This document shows positions 34,347 through 47,100 of a stretch of 64,000 bases of DNA, piece by piece; the first letter of the stretch is position 1; each line of letters opens with the position of its first letter. The DNA comes from Nigrospora sphaerica (taxonomy: Eukaryota; Ascomycota; Sordariomycetes; Amphisphaeriales; Apiosporaceae): assembly GCA_018287875.1 (NCBI GenBank), contig JAGVVL010000017.1, positions 3,100,001-3,164,000 of the forward strand, in the 5' to 3' direction. The position numbers were made by a program, and so were the translations under genes. Below the pieces are notes generated by a model. That model made no database searches and was not told where the DNA came from. It saw nothing but the letters and a program-made list of their open reading frames with translations.

Positions 34347-36491
34347 CCTGTGTCTGCCAGCGCTACGTGGGACTGACCGAACGGGCCAAGACGTGGTAGG
34401 TACGGTACGTGTAGGATAATGATAGTTGTAAGCTTGGCGACAGGTTTCTCTGAGCAGGTCATGTATGCAGTCGTGTGCGGTCGGGCAGCCTATTCGCATG
34501 GGCACGGGGGGACGAGAGAAGGGAATCGAGGGGCCGGGAGAAGGGGGACCGGGGGACAGGGGAAAAAGCCCCCGTCGAATTTCCGCTATCACAAGCCTCG
34601 AATTGGCAAGTCAGCACACGCTCTCCCTCCCTCACTCAAACACATGTTCACACGTCGCTCCCGCCCTGCCAAAAAGTTGAGCCAAGATTTGGCAGAGCCA
34701 AGATAGCGTACACGCGGGCGAATGGCAGGCGGGTATGTTGATAAGAGGAGCAACCGGCCGGGCTTATCTCTTGGACGCAAGCGGCCATGGTATTAAAGGC
34801 AAAATAATAAATAATGGTAAGAGTTACGGGTCAGGATAGATGGGGGGTGACGGGCAGCGCCTCTCGTCGCGTGTGGTGGTCGGGTTTTGGTGGGCTGGAA
34901 AAACGCAGATCCGTCCCAAAGTCGCCAGTACCTTGGAGATACCATGCATCTTTACCTTAGCCTAGTTAAAATGGCCCTGCGGGGGAAAGGAAAATGCCGA
35001 TGCGGCATTGGCTTTACTCCTCTCCTCCCTCATCTCCCCCACGGGCGCTGTCACGTCCTTTTGTCGCCCATCATCCCACGCTTCTCCCCCCAGATTTTTT
35101 CTTTCTTTTTCCTGCTTTTGCTTTCCCGGCCCCGAGACTGGGCTGTGTGAGCCTGCCCCCGGCGTCCCACGTCGCGCGCACCAAACCTTCAGGGCTCTGT
35201 CTACTGTGTAGAGGGGGCAGGCCGGGGATGCAGCGCAACCCCCAAATGCAGCGTCACCTTCCAATTCTCACGTGTAGCCAGCCATCCATTCCATGTACCG
35301 GCGGCGTATCGGGTACGGCCAGCGGGCAATGAAGAGAGCCCTTGTGGAGAGGGCAGCCCGTTAGGGGAGTAGGGGTCCTGGGCGCAACTGCTGCTCATTA
35401 CTAAAGAGAAAGCCTGTGGTTGGGGGGCAAGGCAGTACATTTAACGTAATGGTCCAGCTGAATCCTGGCCAAGCCGAGTCAGAACGCCCTATCAGTGACG
35501 GCACCAAGTCTGAGATAGGTAGGTCGGTTATTAGCAAAAACCTACGGGAAGAAAATGGGAACTCCCAACCGTCCGTTCCTTGCTCTTCCTCTCCCAGCCC
35601 CATCATAGGTAGATAGATATGTAGGGCGGGATTATGTACGATGTCGGTCGGTACCTTTGATTGTTCAGCCGCCCCCCCTCCCCGTCGGCTTCTACGGCCG
35701 GATCCATGTCTTGGCTGGCTTGCGGATGCGGTAGAATAGGAACATTATGGGACCTCACCAGACCAGCAACTGGATCGCGAGGGACCACAAAAACAACACG
35801 CAACCCCGATCCCGCCAGAGGCGAGGAAGCAAGTCCGCCTTCCCCTCCCCCAATTCCCCCCTCGGCTAAGAGCCCCGTGTGACGCAATTTTCCCACCTGG
35901 ATGGTTGGGGAATGCCGGCGAATAGTGGACATGGACGGTCACCCGGCGCCTGGGCCCCGTCCGCCGCCTTATTTTACCACCCGCACGAGTGCCCGTTTCC
36001 CGTCCTTCCGTAAAGCCCACCGACCGGGAAGGGGAAGAGGGCGCGCGATCATGTTTGAATGACCACAAAAAAAGGCGACGGGCCGGGCGACAACGCCGAC
36101 GATGACGACTCTGGCGTGTCCCTCCGTTTGCCCGCACCCGGACTTGGCCTGGAAACTAGCCCCCACGGAAAGCCCGCCGTCTCATGCAACAATGCTCTTG
36201 CACCCCTTTTACCTAATAAACAGCCCATGTGCCCCCAATAGCTGCTGCTGTCTGCATCCCCAGCGATCTCTTCTTCTTCTTCTTCTTTCCCGGCTGGGGG
36301 GCGGCAGGGCCCATACCCGCCGACGGCGTGCCGATCGAGAGAAATCCCATCCTGGTCTCTGTTTCCGCTGGCGAGGAGGGGCCCCCAGGAAATCCGCATC
36401 CATTTGGCCCATGCAAGTAGTACGTACAGATGCGGTATACGGTTTCGTACGGACCATGCATCCAAACGTGGAATGTGACTCACTCTCCTCT

Positions 36492-36506
36492 CCCCCCCCC
36501 CCCCCC
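36492..36506 (+). repeat. C15 homopolymer
   Basis: Fifteen consecutive C residues in non-coding sequence. Confidence 0.85.
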
Positions 36507-37312
36507 GGCCGTTTACTTAGTACTAAGGAGAGAGTACCCTCCCCTCCCCGGATCCCGATTCTTCACACTCCACCCAGGGCCTTCCCACCCCAGTTTTCCC
36601 CCTTCGCCGCCGGCGGGGGAGGGAGAAAGGGGGGTGCGCGTGTTGAGCGCCGCCCGCGGGGCTGGGGGGGTACGGCAGGCTCCGGGGGATGACGATTGCA
36701 TTGATGAGTTCTTTACTCTGGTCCGGACACCGCCGGGTCCGTTCTCGTCACATCGCGCGGAGGCGCAGCACACGCCGCCGCTGGCCCAGCACGGCCCGCG
36801 AGAGACATGGTTACGGCAACACCGGGGGGGGAGTGGGGGAACAAAAATTTGTAGTATTGTATAATGGGCATTACGTAGCCTTCCTCGCGGCCTTCCTACG
36901 AACTGTACACGTGCGCTCCTATACCTCGGGCCAGGGCATGAATCGTAAAACATAACATCTTAAAAATCATGGTGCGTAGGGGCGGCGCTTGTGTCGCCCT
37001 TTTTGCTCCCCTCCTCCGTCGCCGGCACCCAAGCCCGTGACGGTCCCTGTGTATAGACTTGCCTAGCGTGACAGGCAAACCCACCACTCTCAGGGTATCA
37101 AATCCAATCCAAAACGCCTGCTGTAAACTCCACTTTTACTCTCTCCTACGATGAGGTGCAAAGCAACCAGCGCTACCGGGGCGCCTGCCTGCTGCCGGGA
37201 GCTTCGTATGGGCCATGGCGGATGTCGTCGACTGTGGTATGAGTAGCACGGTTGCCGGTCCAGGTCTCGCTGCCGAGGCAAAAGACTGAACATCCGGCGG
37301 GTCCGGCTCCTC

Positions 37313-39067
37313 CTAATCCTGGCCAGCCGAAAGACGCAGGTTCCAAAGGTTTTGAAGCAGGGTAGCAACGCCCCCTTGGTCGTCCTCGTCGTTGACAAAG
37401 CTCGATCCGCTCAGCCGTTCGGGGACGCGTTCGTCGTCGGGCTCGAAGCTCGAATTGGCCTCGTTGGTGCGCACTGAGGCAGGACGTTGCGACGTGGGTG
37501 GCCGGGTCCTCGGCACGGATATCTCGGACGGGTTCTGGCGTCGATGGTTCGGGCCGGCGGCGGGCTCCGACGGCTTCTTGCCGTGCGTCGCTCCATTGGC
37601 GCCGTTCGGCTTGGGCACCTGCCGGGCCTTGTGCGCGCCCGGGAGGTGCTGCAGGCGCGCGATAGACCGCGCCACGGGGTTTTGATACCGCCGCACCACG
37701 AGGTACTCCATGCCGGTGCGCTCCAGGAGCTTGCCCACGCGCGGGTCGCGGTTGTCGTGGGCGCCGCCGCCAACGAGCGGGCTCGCACTGATGGCGCCCA
37801 CGCCGCCGCCGCCCTGGGATGGCTCCATGCTGGAGCTGGCCCGTTGCAGGTTCAGCTTCTGCTGCGTGCGCGACTTCTCGGCCGGCGGCGGTCGGTAGGC
37901 CGCCGTGCGCGACTTTGGGGCCAGTGCGCTTGCGTCCACCTCAGCCCCCTCGTCCAATGCTGGTTCCCTGCCCTCCCGCGGCAGATCGGCCATGGAGAGG
38001 GGCCGCCGGACGCGCTCGTTGTAGCGCATCGAGGGGGCCTGGCCGGCCGAGTAGAAGGACCCCGAGTCGGGATTCACGGCCGAGCTGGGCCCGCTGACGA
38101 AGCGGGAGGTGAGCTCATCTTGGGCGCTGCCCATCTTGGGCGTGTCGTAGACGATGGAGGAGCTGCGGCTGAGGTTCGAGTCGGGGGAATTGGCGTGGGG
38201 AGTCACCAAGGCGGTTTCGGAAGACATCTTGGGCGCCGCGCCGTGAGAGGGCGTCCTTTGTAGTAGCCTCGACGTCAGATACTCCTTGTGGTGCAGGCGC
38301 TCGCGGTCGGCCGTGTTGTCCTGGTCGTCCTGGTAATCAGTGCGAGTGGGCGGCGGATTGGCGGCCGGCTGCTTCGGAGTGGCTTCGGGGCTGGCGGGAG
38401 CCTTGGTAGAGGACTGGCCGCTGCTAACGACGGAACCACGGCGGGACAGGTAGGGCGAGGCCGAAGTGCTGGCGTCTACCCACTCATCTTCCTGGCCGTC
38501 GGTACCGAGGTCAAAATGCACCTGGCCCTTGGGGCCCTTGAGCTTGTGGACGTCCTTGTGGGAAGAGGAGCGCTTGATATTGGCGGCCGACTTGTTGCGC
38601 TTGCCAACCTCGACCTGGGAGCGATTACGCTTGAGCGTGGTCTGCGAGTGGTTCTTCTTCAGGGTGGCGACGGAGGAGTCGCGCGACAGGCGGACGTCGG
38701 AGGTGGTGCGGCGATGGGCAGCGGGAGGCATGGGGGGTCGCTGTGGGCGTTCGCTGCGTTCGGGAGAGGGAGATTGTGGTCGGCGGTTGTGCTGGCTGGG
38801 GTTGGCAAGCTTGGTGGAGGCAGAGACTTGGTGGTGAGCCTTGGACAGGCCTTTGTACGACGGCGCGCGGGCGCTGTGTCGGGTACCACCGCCGACCAGG
38901 TGCTTCTTGCCGGGCCGGTAATGGGATTGGGACTGCGAGGCCTGGTCGCTGACCTGAGAGTCGCTATCCTGCGAGACATGGTGCTGCAGGCCGGGCCGCT
39001 TTAATTGGCCGCCATGGCCCGTTTGGCCCGCGGGTGCTGATGTGTCGCTGTCTCGATCCTTGGCCAT
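37313..39067 (-). CDS. TCO89-domain (TORC1 subunit-type) protein
   Basis: An uninterrupted frame of 584 residues, largely disordered and rich in Ser, Pro, Gln and basic residues. It has short repeated basic motifs (TLKKNHSQTTLKRNRSQ, then KRNKSAANIKRSSSHKDVHK), followed by VHFDLGTDGQEDEWVDAS and SPYLSRRGSVVS, then LTSRLLQRTPSHGAAPKMSS. This order is what I know from filamentous-fungal proteins with the TCO89 domain; yeast Tco89 is a non-essential TORC1 subunit at the vacuole. The C-terminal part (LERTGMEYLVVRRYQNPVARSIARL) has conserved-looking helices and the protein ends in a short helix, LLQNLWNLRLS. The many Ser/Thr near basic residues suggest phosphoregulation. The ATG at 39067 is the first of the frame. 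Confidence 0.7.
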   Translation of the reverse strand: MAKDRDSDTSAPAGQTGHGGQLKRPGLQHHVSQDSDSQVSDQASQSQSHYRPGKKHLVGGGTRHSARAPSYKGLSKAHHQVSASTKLANPSQHNRRPQSPSPERSERPQRPPMPPAAHRRTTSDVRLSRDSSVATLKKNHSQTTLKRNRSQVEVGKRNKSAANIKRSSSHKDVHKLKGPKGQVHFDLGTDGQEDEWVDASTSASPYLSRRGSVVSSGQSSTKAPASPEATPKQPAANPPPTRTDYQDDQDNTADRERLHHKEYLTSRLLQRTPSHGAAPKMSSETALVTPHANSPDSNLSRSSSIVYDTPKMGSAQDELTSRFVSGPSSAVNPDSGSFYSAGQAPSMRYNERVRRPLSMADLPREGREPALDEGAEVDASALAPKSRTAAYRPPPAEKSRTQQKLNLQRASSSMEPSQGGGGVGAISASPLVGGGAHDNRDPRVGKLLERTGMEYLVVRRYQNPVARSIARLQHLPGAHKARQVPKPNGANGATHGKKPSEPAAGPNHRRQNPSEISVPRTRPPTSQRPASVRTNEANSSFEPDDERVPERLSGSSFVNDEDDQGGVATLLQNLWNLRLSAGQD

Positions 39068-40930
39068 GTTCGCTGCTTCTCTCGCTGCTGCGGCGTGCCG
39101 GCCTTCGGGCCAGGTATGGGATTGGATGGCGAGGAGTAGTTGGATGTATGTAGGTACTTCAAGTAGTTAGACGGGCAGCCTTGGCTGGCCTGAAGCGGCA
39201 ATGAGCATCAACGAGCGCGTGGCAGTAGCTCTCCCCCCCGGCAAAGCGTGTCAGAGACCGCGGGTGCAGTACGAGACCAGCAGTGCGAATGCGCTACAGG
39301 GAGAGGACGATGACGGGGTGCTGCTGTCCAGCCGCATTCGCCGGGCCGGGATCGGGGGGGTGAAGGACGGCGATTGGACTTCTTCTTTGCAGCGTTGTAG
39401 TGTGTGTGCGGCTGTGGTGTCCTGCAGGCTGGGCGGCAAATCCAGAGCCGGCAAGCGAGATGGTGGCCGCCTTTGTCCGATGCAGCCAACCCTGGATTGA
39501 CAAAGGGCGAGCGTGGGCAACAGGAATTGGATGGCAGAAGCTGAAGGACGAACGGTAGGGGAAAAGAAGACGGGGGAGCGATGAAGGGGACGAGAGAGAG
39601 GGAGTGAAAGAAAACGAGGCCGCTTGGCAGGTCCGGTCTGGGCACCTTGACGATTCAACGGACCTGGACAACCTGGGATAGGGAGGGTGCCCCGATCCAC
39701 CACCGGTACTATTTCCAGTCACGGCTCGCTGGAGCAGAAGGGGGCTGTCGGCGAGTGCCCGTCACTCAATTGAACGGAGCACGACGGCGGACAGGCACAC
39801 AGGGCACACAGGGCACACACCACACACACCTACCTACCCACGAAAGCAGGATCTCTGCCTATATCACTAGTCCAGCATCCAGCACGAGCCCCAACAAAGA
39901 CTAACGGCCGAATAGTGACGGCGAGTCGCGTATTCGCCGATGTCAGGTGGCTGCGAATACCTCGGTGCGTGCATGGTGGTCAAGCGCGCCCTGCGGTTGT
40001 GATGGATCTACCCCAGCCAGCCAGCAGATATTCAACATCACGTCCCTCCCCTCTGGGTACCGACCTGCGTCCCTAGTGCATCGAGGCCCCAATGGACTCC
40101 CGTGGGAACCGAACTCTGCTGACATCTCCTGGTTCCTGGGGCCGTTCTCTCGTGAGCGCGGCCCCATTGTTTGCAAAAGACGCCATGCGGCCCGTTCAGT
40201 CTGACACGCCTGCTAAGGCAAACAGTCACTGAGCGGAAACGTACCCAGACGGCAGGGCTCCCCCCCAGCTCCGCATCGTGTGTCGTGTCCAGCCAGTTCC
40301 ATCTCATCTGCGCGCTTCTTTAGGTTCTACGCACATTAGCGGTGAATTCGGCCATCGCATCATCCGCGAAGCAACATGACGTATGGGGACCGGCTTCACC
40401 CTCGCAGTGGGGGAGACGCGAGACCAGCTGCTGGATATTCCCACGTGCCAATGGCGCCGCCATCCCTGACCATGGATGTTCCTGTCATTTCCTGCCGGGG
40501 CTCGGTCGGCCAAACTGGCAGGCGACGCCAGGACAAACTTGTGCTTCTGTAGCCGGTAGAAACGGTACGGACAATTGGCTGTCCCGCCACGGCAGCGTTC
40601 AAACGGGCTGTGTGAGTTGTGCTGTTCACCACTCAACTCCATCGCCGTAACCGCGATGAGCATTAGGTACATGAATGGCCCGTCAGGCCCGCTCGTACAT
40701 GGAGCCAAAAGCACCCGCATCGACTCCACATTTTGTTTGAGTTAGGAGGTTGCCATGGATTGATCCGTCCATACTAGAACCTTGCGAATCCACGCTTGCA
40801 CACATTCATTACCGAGCCATTCTTGGAGGTGCCCGCGTCCCGGGTGCCCGCGTCGAGTGCTCGCGTCAAGATCCCCATGTAGAGAGGAAAAGAGACGGAG
40901 AAAGACAGATTGGGACGAGATGGGGAGGGG

Positions 40931-41005
<75 letters not shown>

Positions 41006-41675
41006 GCGCTCTAGCACAACCTCTTTCGGGTGCCATCACTCACAATCCGGATCCAAATACGGCGATGGGTATAAAGCATCCGTAAATGAATTCCACTGGC
41101 AAGAAAGGGATTCCGTCTGGAAGGCGCGCCCCCGAGTACCGACATCCCGTTCACTTCTGCCGAAGGCGTGGGTCACTCAATCGGAATCCAGCCCGTACAA
41201 GCCCATCTCGCGTGGCCGCCGGTAAAACCGAGCAAGCAATCTGGAGCACAGGTACTAATAGACCAAAAGAAGAGCCCGACGACGCACGCTTCTCGACCTT
41301 CATCGTGCAATTGTGTCACATCCACCGTGATTCAAACCGTGTCCCCTTCTTTTGGGGGTTTACGCTTGGTCGCCATAATATGGAGGCCACCGACAAGTCC
41401 GTTTTCCCTTGTTTCAGCGACGCCCGACTCTGAAACGATTCCTGTCCGTCCGGGGCAAGGGGCTAAATTTATATTTGGAGCCCTCGCGAGCCGCGAACTG
41501 CAAGTGAATACATGACTGCTTCTCTCTTTACATCCCAAGAAGACGTGGCGAATTATCAATACCCTCCAATATACTAGTCCGGACTCGTATGCTGGTTCGT
41601 GACGCCCGCTTCTGTTCCGGCCGTACAGAAAGAAAGTGAGCCGGCAAGCGCCCACAACCTGCCCTCGCACCCACC
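39068..41675. promoter_or_regulatory. Divergent intergenic region with (GA)35 tract
   Basis: Separates the divergent TCO89-type and molybdate-transporter genes. It includes ACACAGGGC repeats near 39796-39818 and a 70-base GA repeat. No gene recognised on either strand. Confidence 0.45.
40933..41002 (+). repeat. (GA)35 microsatellite
   Basis: Thirty-five uninterrupted GA dinucleotides, about 675 bases upstream of the transporter ATG at 41676. GA tracts can act as promoter elements, but no role is shown here. Confidence 0.9.
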
Positions 41676-43223
41676 ATGGACCAGTACCAAATCAACCTCG
41701 CAGCGCTGGGCGTGCTCTGTCTGGTGTTGTTGGCGAGCCAGCCGACGCGCGTGAGCAAGCTCCAGAAGACGGACAAGAAGGACGACGACAAGAAGACGGC
41801 CGCCGCACCAGTGTCCCCCAAGCACCCGCAGCGGGACTTTTACGTTGTCTACGCCTTGGCGTTTGGTGCCGACTGGCTTCAGGTAAGCGACCGTCCAGCC
41901 TCCCGCCGTGCGGGGAATCTCGAGTGCGCGCCCGCGGTCTTCGGGTCCCTAACTAAGGAGCGTGGGCGTGCAGGGTCCGTATCTATACAGCCTGTACCGG
42001 GACCAGTACGGGCTGGCGGCGTCGGTGGTGTCGACGCTGTTCACGACGGGGTTCGTGTCAGGGGCGGTCAGCGGCGTGTTCGTGGGGGCGCTGGCGGACC
42101 GGTGGGGGCGCAAGCGGGCGTGCCTTGCCTTCTGCGGGCTATACGGGGCATCGGCGCTGCTGACGACGGCGGGGCCGCACCCGGTGCCGCTGTTCGCCGG
42201 GCGCGCGCTCGGCGGCGTGGCCACGAGCATCCTCTTTAGTGTCTTCGACAGCTGGATGGTGGCCGACTTCCGCCGCCGCCGCCTCGTCGACCACGGCTGC
42301 GACCTGTCGCGCACCTACGGCACCATGGGCACCATCAACAGCCTCGCTGCCATCGCCGCCGGCGTCGCCAGCGAGGCCCTCGTGGCCGCCACCGGCTCCA
42401 AGAAGGCGCCCTTCTACGCCAGCTCCGCGCTCCTGTGGCTCGCCCTGCAGCGCATCTTTGCCACCTGGGTAAGTTTTGCTAGGAACGAAAGAGAACGATG
42501 GCGGTGATGGGTATTTGCTGATCCGAGAGGCTGGGGCAGGGCGAGAACTTTGGTCACTCCGGCACGGCACCCACGGATAAGGACAAGACGGTGGCGCAGC
42601 CGAGCGTATACGCGGTGCTCAAGCGGCCGGCGGTGCTGGCGCTCGTGTTCGGGACGACCATGTTCGAGGGCTCCATGTACCTCTTTGTGTTCTTCTGGGT
42701 GCCGGCGCTGCAGGCGGCGCAGCGGCGGCCGACGCAGCGGGCGCGGGCGGACGCGGGCGAATCGTCGCCGCCGCCGCCGGAGCTGCCGTACGGCGTCATC
42801 TTCGCGTGCTTCATGGCTTGCGTCATGGCGGCGTCGCTGGGCTTCAACCTGGTGATGCAGCGGCGGCTGGTGCGGTACTCTAGCCTCTTCGTCGGCCTGC
42901 TCGTCGCCGCCAACTGGGTCTTCGTCAAGCTGGCGGGCCCGCGCACCGAGGTCGCCACCTTCTGGCTCTTCTGCCTCTTCGAGGCCTGTGTCGGCCTCTA
43001 CTGGCCCTGCACCGGCTACCTCAAGGGCCGCCTCATTGACGACGGCGTCCGCGCCAAGGTCTACAGCCTCATGCGCGTGCCCCTCAACCTCTTCGTCGTC
43101 GCCGCCATGATCCTCACCCGCGAGACGGGCAACTTCACCCAGGTCTTCGCCGCCTGCTCCATGTTCCTGACCGTCGCCTTCGGTGCCGTCTGGGGAAGCA
43201 CCTGGGTTGAGTCTGTTCCGTGA
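41676..43223 (+). CDS. MFSD5-type molybdate-anion transporter, three exons
   Basis: Exons 41676-41882, 41974-42468 and 42540-43223, all phase 0, encode about 461 residues. The first helix is followed by a cytosolic Lys/Asp-rich stretch, then RDFYVVYALAFGADWLQGPY, LYSLYRDQYGLAASVVSTLF, GALADRWGRKRACLAFCGLY, FSVFDSWMVADF, MFEGSMYLFVFFWVPAL and CVGLYWPCTGYLKGRLIDD. These are hallmarks of the MFSD5/MOT2 family of high-affinity molybdate transporters. About eleven to twelve membrane helices can be counted. It should import molybdate for molybdenum cofactor enzymes such as nitrate reductase, probably at the plasma membrane. A CTAAC branch site lies in intron 1. The start ATG is in good context (CCACCATGG). 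Confidence 0.85.
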
Positions 43224-44963
43224 GAGCCGTCGGGTCCTGGTGAAGAAGAGGTGCTGCAGGTAAATGCGGTGGATTCATGGGGAAAGGGGAGGGAATGTCC
43301 CGAATAGTATACGGAAACAGATAATTCGGCCAACGGCGCAAAGGACGCCAAGTCCTTCTGTGAAGCATGACATCCATATTGGTGGACACTTCCTAAGCGA
43401 ATTCCGTCGGCGGTGAGAGTGATGGAGTTTGTGCTGTAGCGCACAAATGCGAGGGTCCTCTTGGAACCCCATCCTATGCTTCATTGAGACGACCTCAATA
43501 CCTCTCTGGCCGTCCCTTGAACCATACAGCACACATGTATACTTATTTACCCGTCCCTAGGAACCTCACCCACAACTCACGGCATCGACCCCTCCCTAAT
43601 ACGATGCCACCGTTGATGGACGGGGAAGGCAGCCTATAGATGGTATAGTAACCTCCCTGGGCTAATCTCACATATGCCCCACGGGGCGTCCTAGGAAGTG
43701 GGTCTGAGTGCAGATACAGAATTGTAAATAAGCGATGGCGTATTCGAGTGGGTGTTCGACGACTGAAAGATGTGCGGCTCTTTGGTGCATTTGGTATGCA
43801 CATACCTGCTGCACCTTGCGCGTTACGGCAGCGTCTTGGCCATGTCTCAACCCCGTCCCGTCCAGGACAGACAGGACCCCTGCTTTTTCAGCTGTTTCCT
43901 GCCCCAGCGACCCCAGGCTTGGCTTCCTTGGCAACCGATCCCGCCCGCACTGCCGGGGCACAACGGGTTTTGGAAAGCTTGTGTTGGCCGCCCCGGAGGT
44001 CCCTTTCACGACCCTGACCGACACTCATGCCCGCCCATGGCGGTCGGATCTAGACCAGTCGACCACAAGTCATTTTCCCCTTACGGCATTGGGGTGTCGC
44101 GCCACTTGCCCTCCAAGTTGTGGTCGCTTTCACCCCGCGTTTCCACGGCCCGTCGGATCCGCTTTGCCCACCGGTTCTTTTGGTAAACCCTAGCGGGCCA
44201 GGGTCCCTATGTCAATGTGCTCACCAGCGCTGAACCAGGCCTCCTCAGCCCAAAACTTGGCTGGCGACTGTTGCTCCGGGCCGCGGGTCGGTACTTGACT
44301 GGGGCCTCCCTGGCCACTCGCACGGCGGAGGAGTGGCCGATTGTGGCATGGGGGGAGCGCGAGCATGCATGTCACCTCCGCCCCATCCACCACACTGCTG
44401 AGGACCCCTTACGATTCGCCTAGCCCTGGAATGGGGACGAGCCGGGGGGCGGATCCAAACGTGTCCGACCCACGGCCATCCGGAAGCTTCGGTGCCATTG
44501 CAACCCTGTCACGAGTCGCATCGCAGGGGCAACGCCCGCGAGAGGCACAGCATGGTGGCGGGGGACCAGTCCAGGACGTATCGCTTCAGCCCTCGGCAAT
44601 CTCGTTTAGCACAACGCGGCAGATGGGCTATCCATCTGGATTATACGCAGACTGGCCTCCCAGCCCTCACCGCTGGCCGCCGCGTTGGGCCACCTTTATA
44701 GGCCTGCCCCAGCCCCTTCCACTCACTGCTCATGAGCGAATGCTATAAACCTTTCTTTCTCCCCGTTGCAGGGTCAGTTCTGGTCCCAAGTCGTACCGTG
44801 GCTTCCACTGAGCGCGCCAACGACACGGCACGCAGGGTACCCCGGCGCATAGTACTTGCACGTAGGTAGGCAGCTACACCAAGTGTCAACCTGACGAAGC
44901 AGCCATCTTTGATTCCTGTCACACATCCCTGCCATCGACCTCCGGGTACCCACAACGTTGATC
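43224..44963. other. Intergenic region between transporter genes
   Basis: No gene recognised. A TTTATAGG at about 44694 lies about 270 bases upstream of the next ATG and may be part of the promoter for the following MFS gene. Confidence 0.45.
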
Positions 44964-46784
44964 ATGTCGGCCGACGAAAAGACCATCATGACGGCGGAGG
45001 CCGGGCCGCGACAGCCTAGCGGATCCAGCTCGAGCGAGCGCGGCCGGGCCGATGGCGGCGTCGGCGAGGATATTCACGAGTACAAGGAAACGGAGGGGTA
45101 CACGGTCGACGTGGAGGAAGGGGCCGCGGACGGGGCCGCGGCGGGGGTGCGGCTGGCGCGGGACGGGCACACGCGGCTGATCCCGACGCCATCCGACGAT
45201 GCGCACGACCCGCTGAACTGGCCGCAGTGGCGCAAGGACCTGGTGCTGTTCGTGGTGGCCTACACGGCGCTGCTGCCCGACTACGGATCCGCGACGGGCG
45301 CCATCACGCTGCTGCCGCAGGCGAAACAATGGGGCATGACCGAGGACGAGGTCAACCACTCGCAGGTCGGCAACGTCTTCATGCTCGGCGCTGGTGGCCT
45401 CGCCACCGTCGTGTTGAGCGCCTACTTCGGCCGTCTGCCCGTGCTCTTCTACTTTGTCGTCCTGGCTCTCGCCACCGCCGCCTGGTGCGCCGCCGCCACC
45501 ACCTTCGACTCCTTCATGGCCGCCCGCATCCTCAACGGCTTCTTCTCCACCGTCGCTCAGGGCGGCGGCCTCATGTTCATCCAGGACATGTTCTTCTTCC
45601 ACGAGCGCGCGCGGAAGATTAACATCTGGGCGTAAGTTTTCCCTTACTCCCCTTTACTATCTTTCCCCCCTTCCCGTTGCATGCCCCCTTGTTTCATATC
45701 AGATACGTCAATGACCCCCATACCCTAACATCTTCTTCTTCCAGGTCATTTTTTGTTATCAGCCCTTATCTGGGACCCCTCCTCACCGCCTTCATGGCGG
45801 CGGCCAAGCCGTGGCCAGTGCCGTTCTGGGTGTACACGGCCATGACGGGCCTCGGTCTCGTACTGACGGTGTTGTTCGTCGATGAGACATTTTACGACCG
45901 CCGCATACCGGCCGAAGCCCAGCCGCCACGGGGTACGCGCATCGGCCGTCTGCTGGGCGTGCCGCAGTGGCAGTCCCGGAGCGTGCGCAACAGCTTCGGC
46001 GAGGCATGCATGCGCAGCGTGCGCGTTATCATCAAGCCCACCGTCGCCATCTCGTCCTTTTACTATCTGCTGGTAAGTGCCCTAAACGTCCCTCTCAGCC
46101 CCCGATTTACCCAAACCGTACGGACACGGACGGACCCGTCGAATCACATATGTTTGCTGACGAACTCCCTCATCCAAGACGTTCGCCTGGGTCGTGGGCA
46201 TCAACACGACGCTTGCCATTTTCCTGCCGCCCGTGTACGACTTTGGGCTGAGGGAGATCGGCTTCTTCTACTTCACGCCCGTGACGGCAGTAATCCTTGG
46301 AGAGCTCGCAGGGCACTTCCTGCACGACTTCCTGGCGCGGCAGTACATCAGGACACACGGCGGTCGGTTCGAGCCCGAGGTGCGGCTGCGGGCCGTGGCG
46401 GTGGCGCTGCCCTTCATGGTGGCCGGGCTCGTGCTGCTGGGTCAGGTGCTCGACCGTAAGTGGCACTACATGGCGGCGTCGGTGTCGTGGGGCCTGTACG
46501 TCTTCGGCGTCATGATCACGACCGTCGCCGTGTCCAGCTACAACCTCGACAGCTACCCCGAGGCCTCGGGCGAGGTCTCGGCCTGGCTCAACTTCGCCCG
46601 CACCGTCGGCGGCTTCATCGTCAGCTACTTCCAGGTCCGCTGGGCCAACGCCCGCGGCACCCAGGAGAGCTTTGGCGTCCAGGCTGCCGTCTGCGGTGGC
46701 GCCTTCCTGTTCGTCATTTTCCTCACATGGAAGGGCAAGGCCTTGCGCCTCTGGGCTGGCCCCCTCCGCTTTGTCACCGCCTAG
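44964..46784 (+). CDS. MFS transporter (DHA1-like), three exons
   Basis: Exons 44964-45631, 45745-46072 and 46179-46784 encode about 533 residues. The soluble N-terminus ends in SDDAHDPLNWPQWRK, a signature placed just before the first helix in many fungal DHA1-type pumps. Helices follow with GNVFMLGAGGLATVVLSAYF, FMAARILNGFFSTVAQGGGL and MFFFHERARKINIWAS; the central loop lies between VLFVDETFYDRR and SFYYLLTFAWVVGINTTLAI. The C-terminal half ends with YNLDSYPEASGEVSAWLNFA and RTVGGFIVSYFQ, typical of this group. It probably exports or imports a small organic molecule at the plasma membrane; substrate cannot be read. The ATG at 44964 is preferred because the frame before it has no ATG. Confidence 0.85.
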
Positions 46785-47100
46785 ATGCCGTGCTGCGGGC
46801 TCGAGTCACACTTGTGCCAGCTTATCTGTTCATGACAGGGACGAGAGTAGGGGATGATATCCAGGGATGTAATGCGGGCACGCTTTGAATGGCCAAGACG
46901 GGGACACTTGGGATCTCACTGTGAGCGGGGATATGGAACGGCGAACGGCGCGCCTTCCGATGAAGCCGTGGCATGACTACAGGGCAGCTACGAGTAAAGA
47001 ATGTAGTGAACGGAAATGATTCACCTCAACATCTTCTTGCGCATCCATTGGGTCTGACCGGGTCCCGGATCATCTCTTGCCTCTCTTCAGCTGTATGATT
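46785..47100. other. 3' flank of the MFS gene
   Basis: About 300 bases between the MFS stop and the start of recognisable NLR homology. Nothing further seen. Confidence 0.4.

Larger units (their letters stand above)
32734..37312. other. 4.6-kb gene-poor region
   Basis: No supportable gene. Low-complexity features include a GGGACT minisatellite (about 34316-34346), a TTC run near 36268-36287 and a C15 run at 36492-36506. The part next to 32733 should carry the promoter of the Zn2Cys6 gene. Confidence 0.45.

Noticed and set aside
40782..41225. Frames through the GA repeat (poly Arg-Glu)
   Set aside because: Artefact of a dinucleotide repeat.
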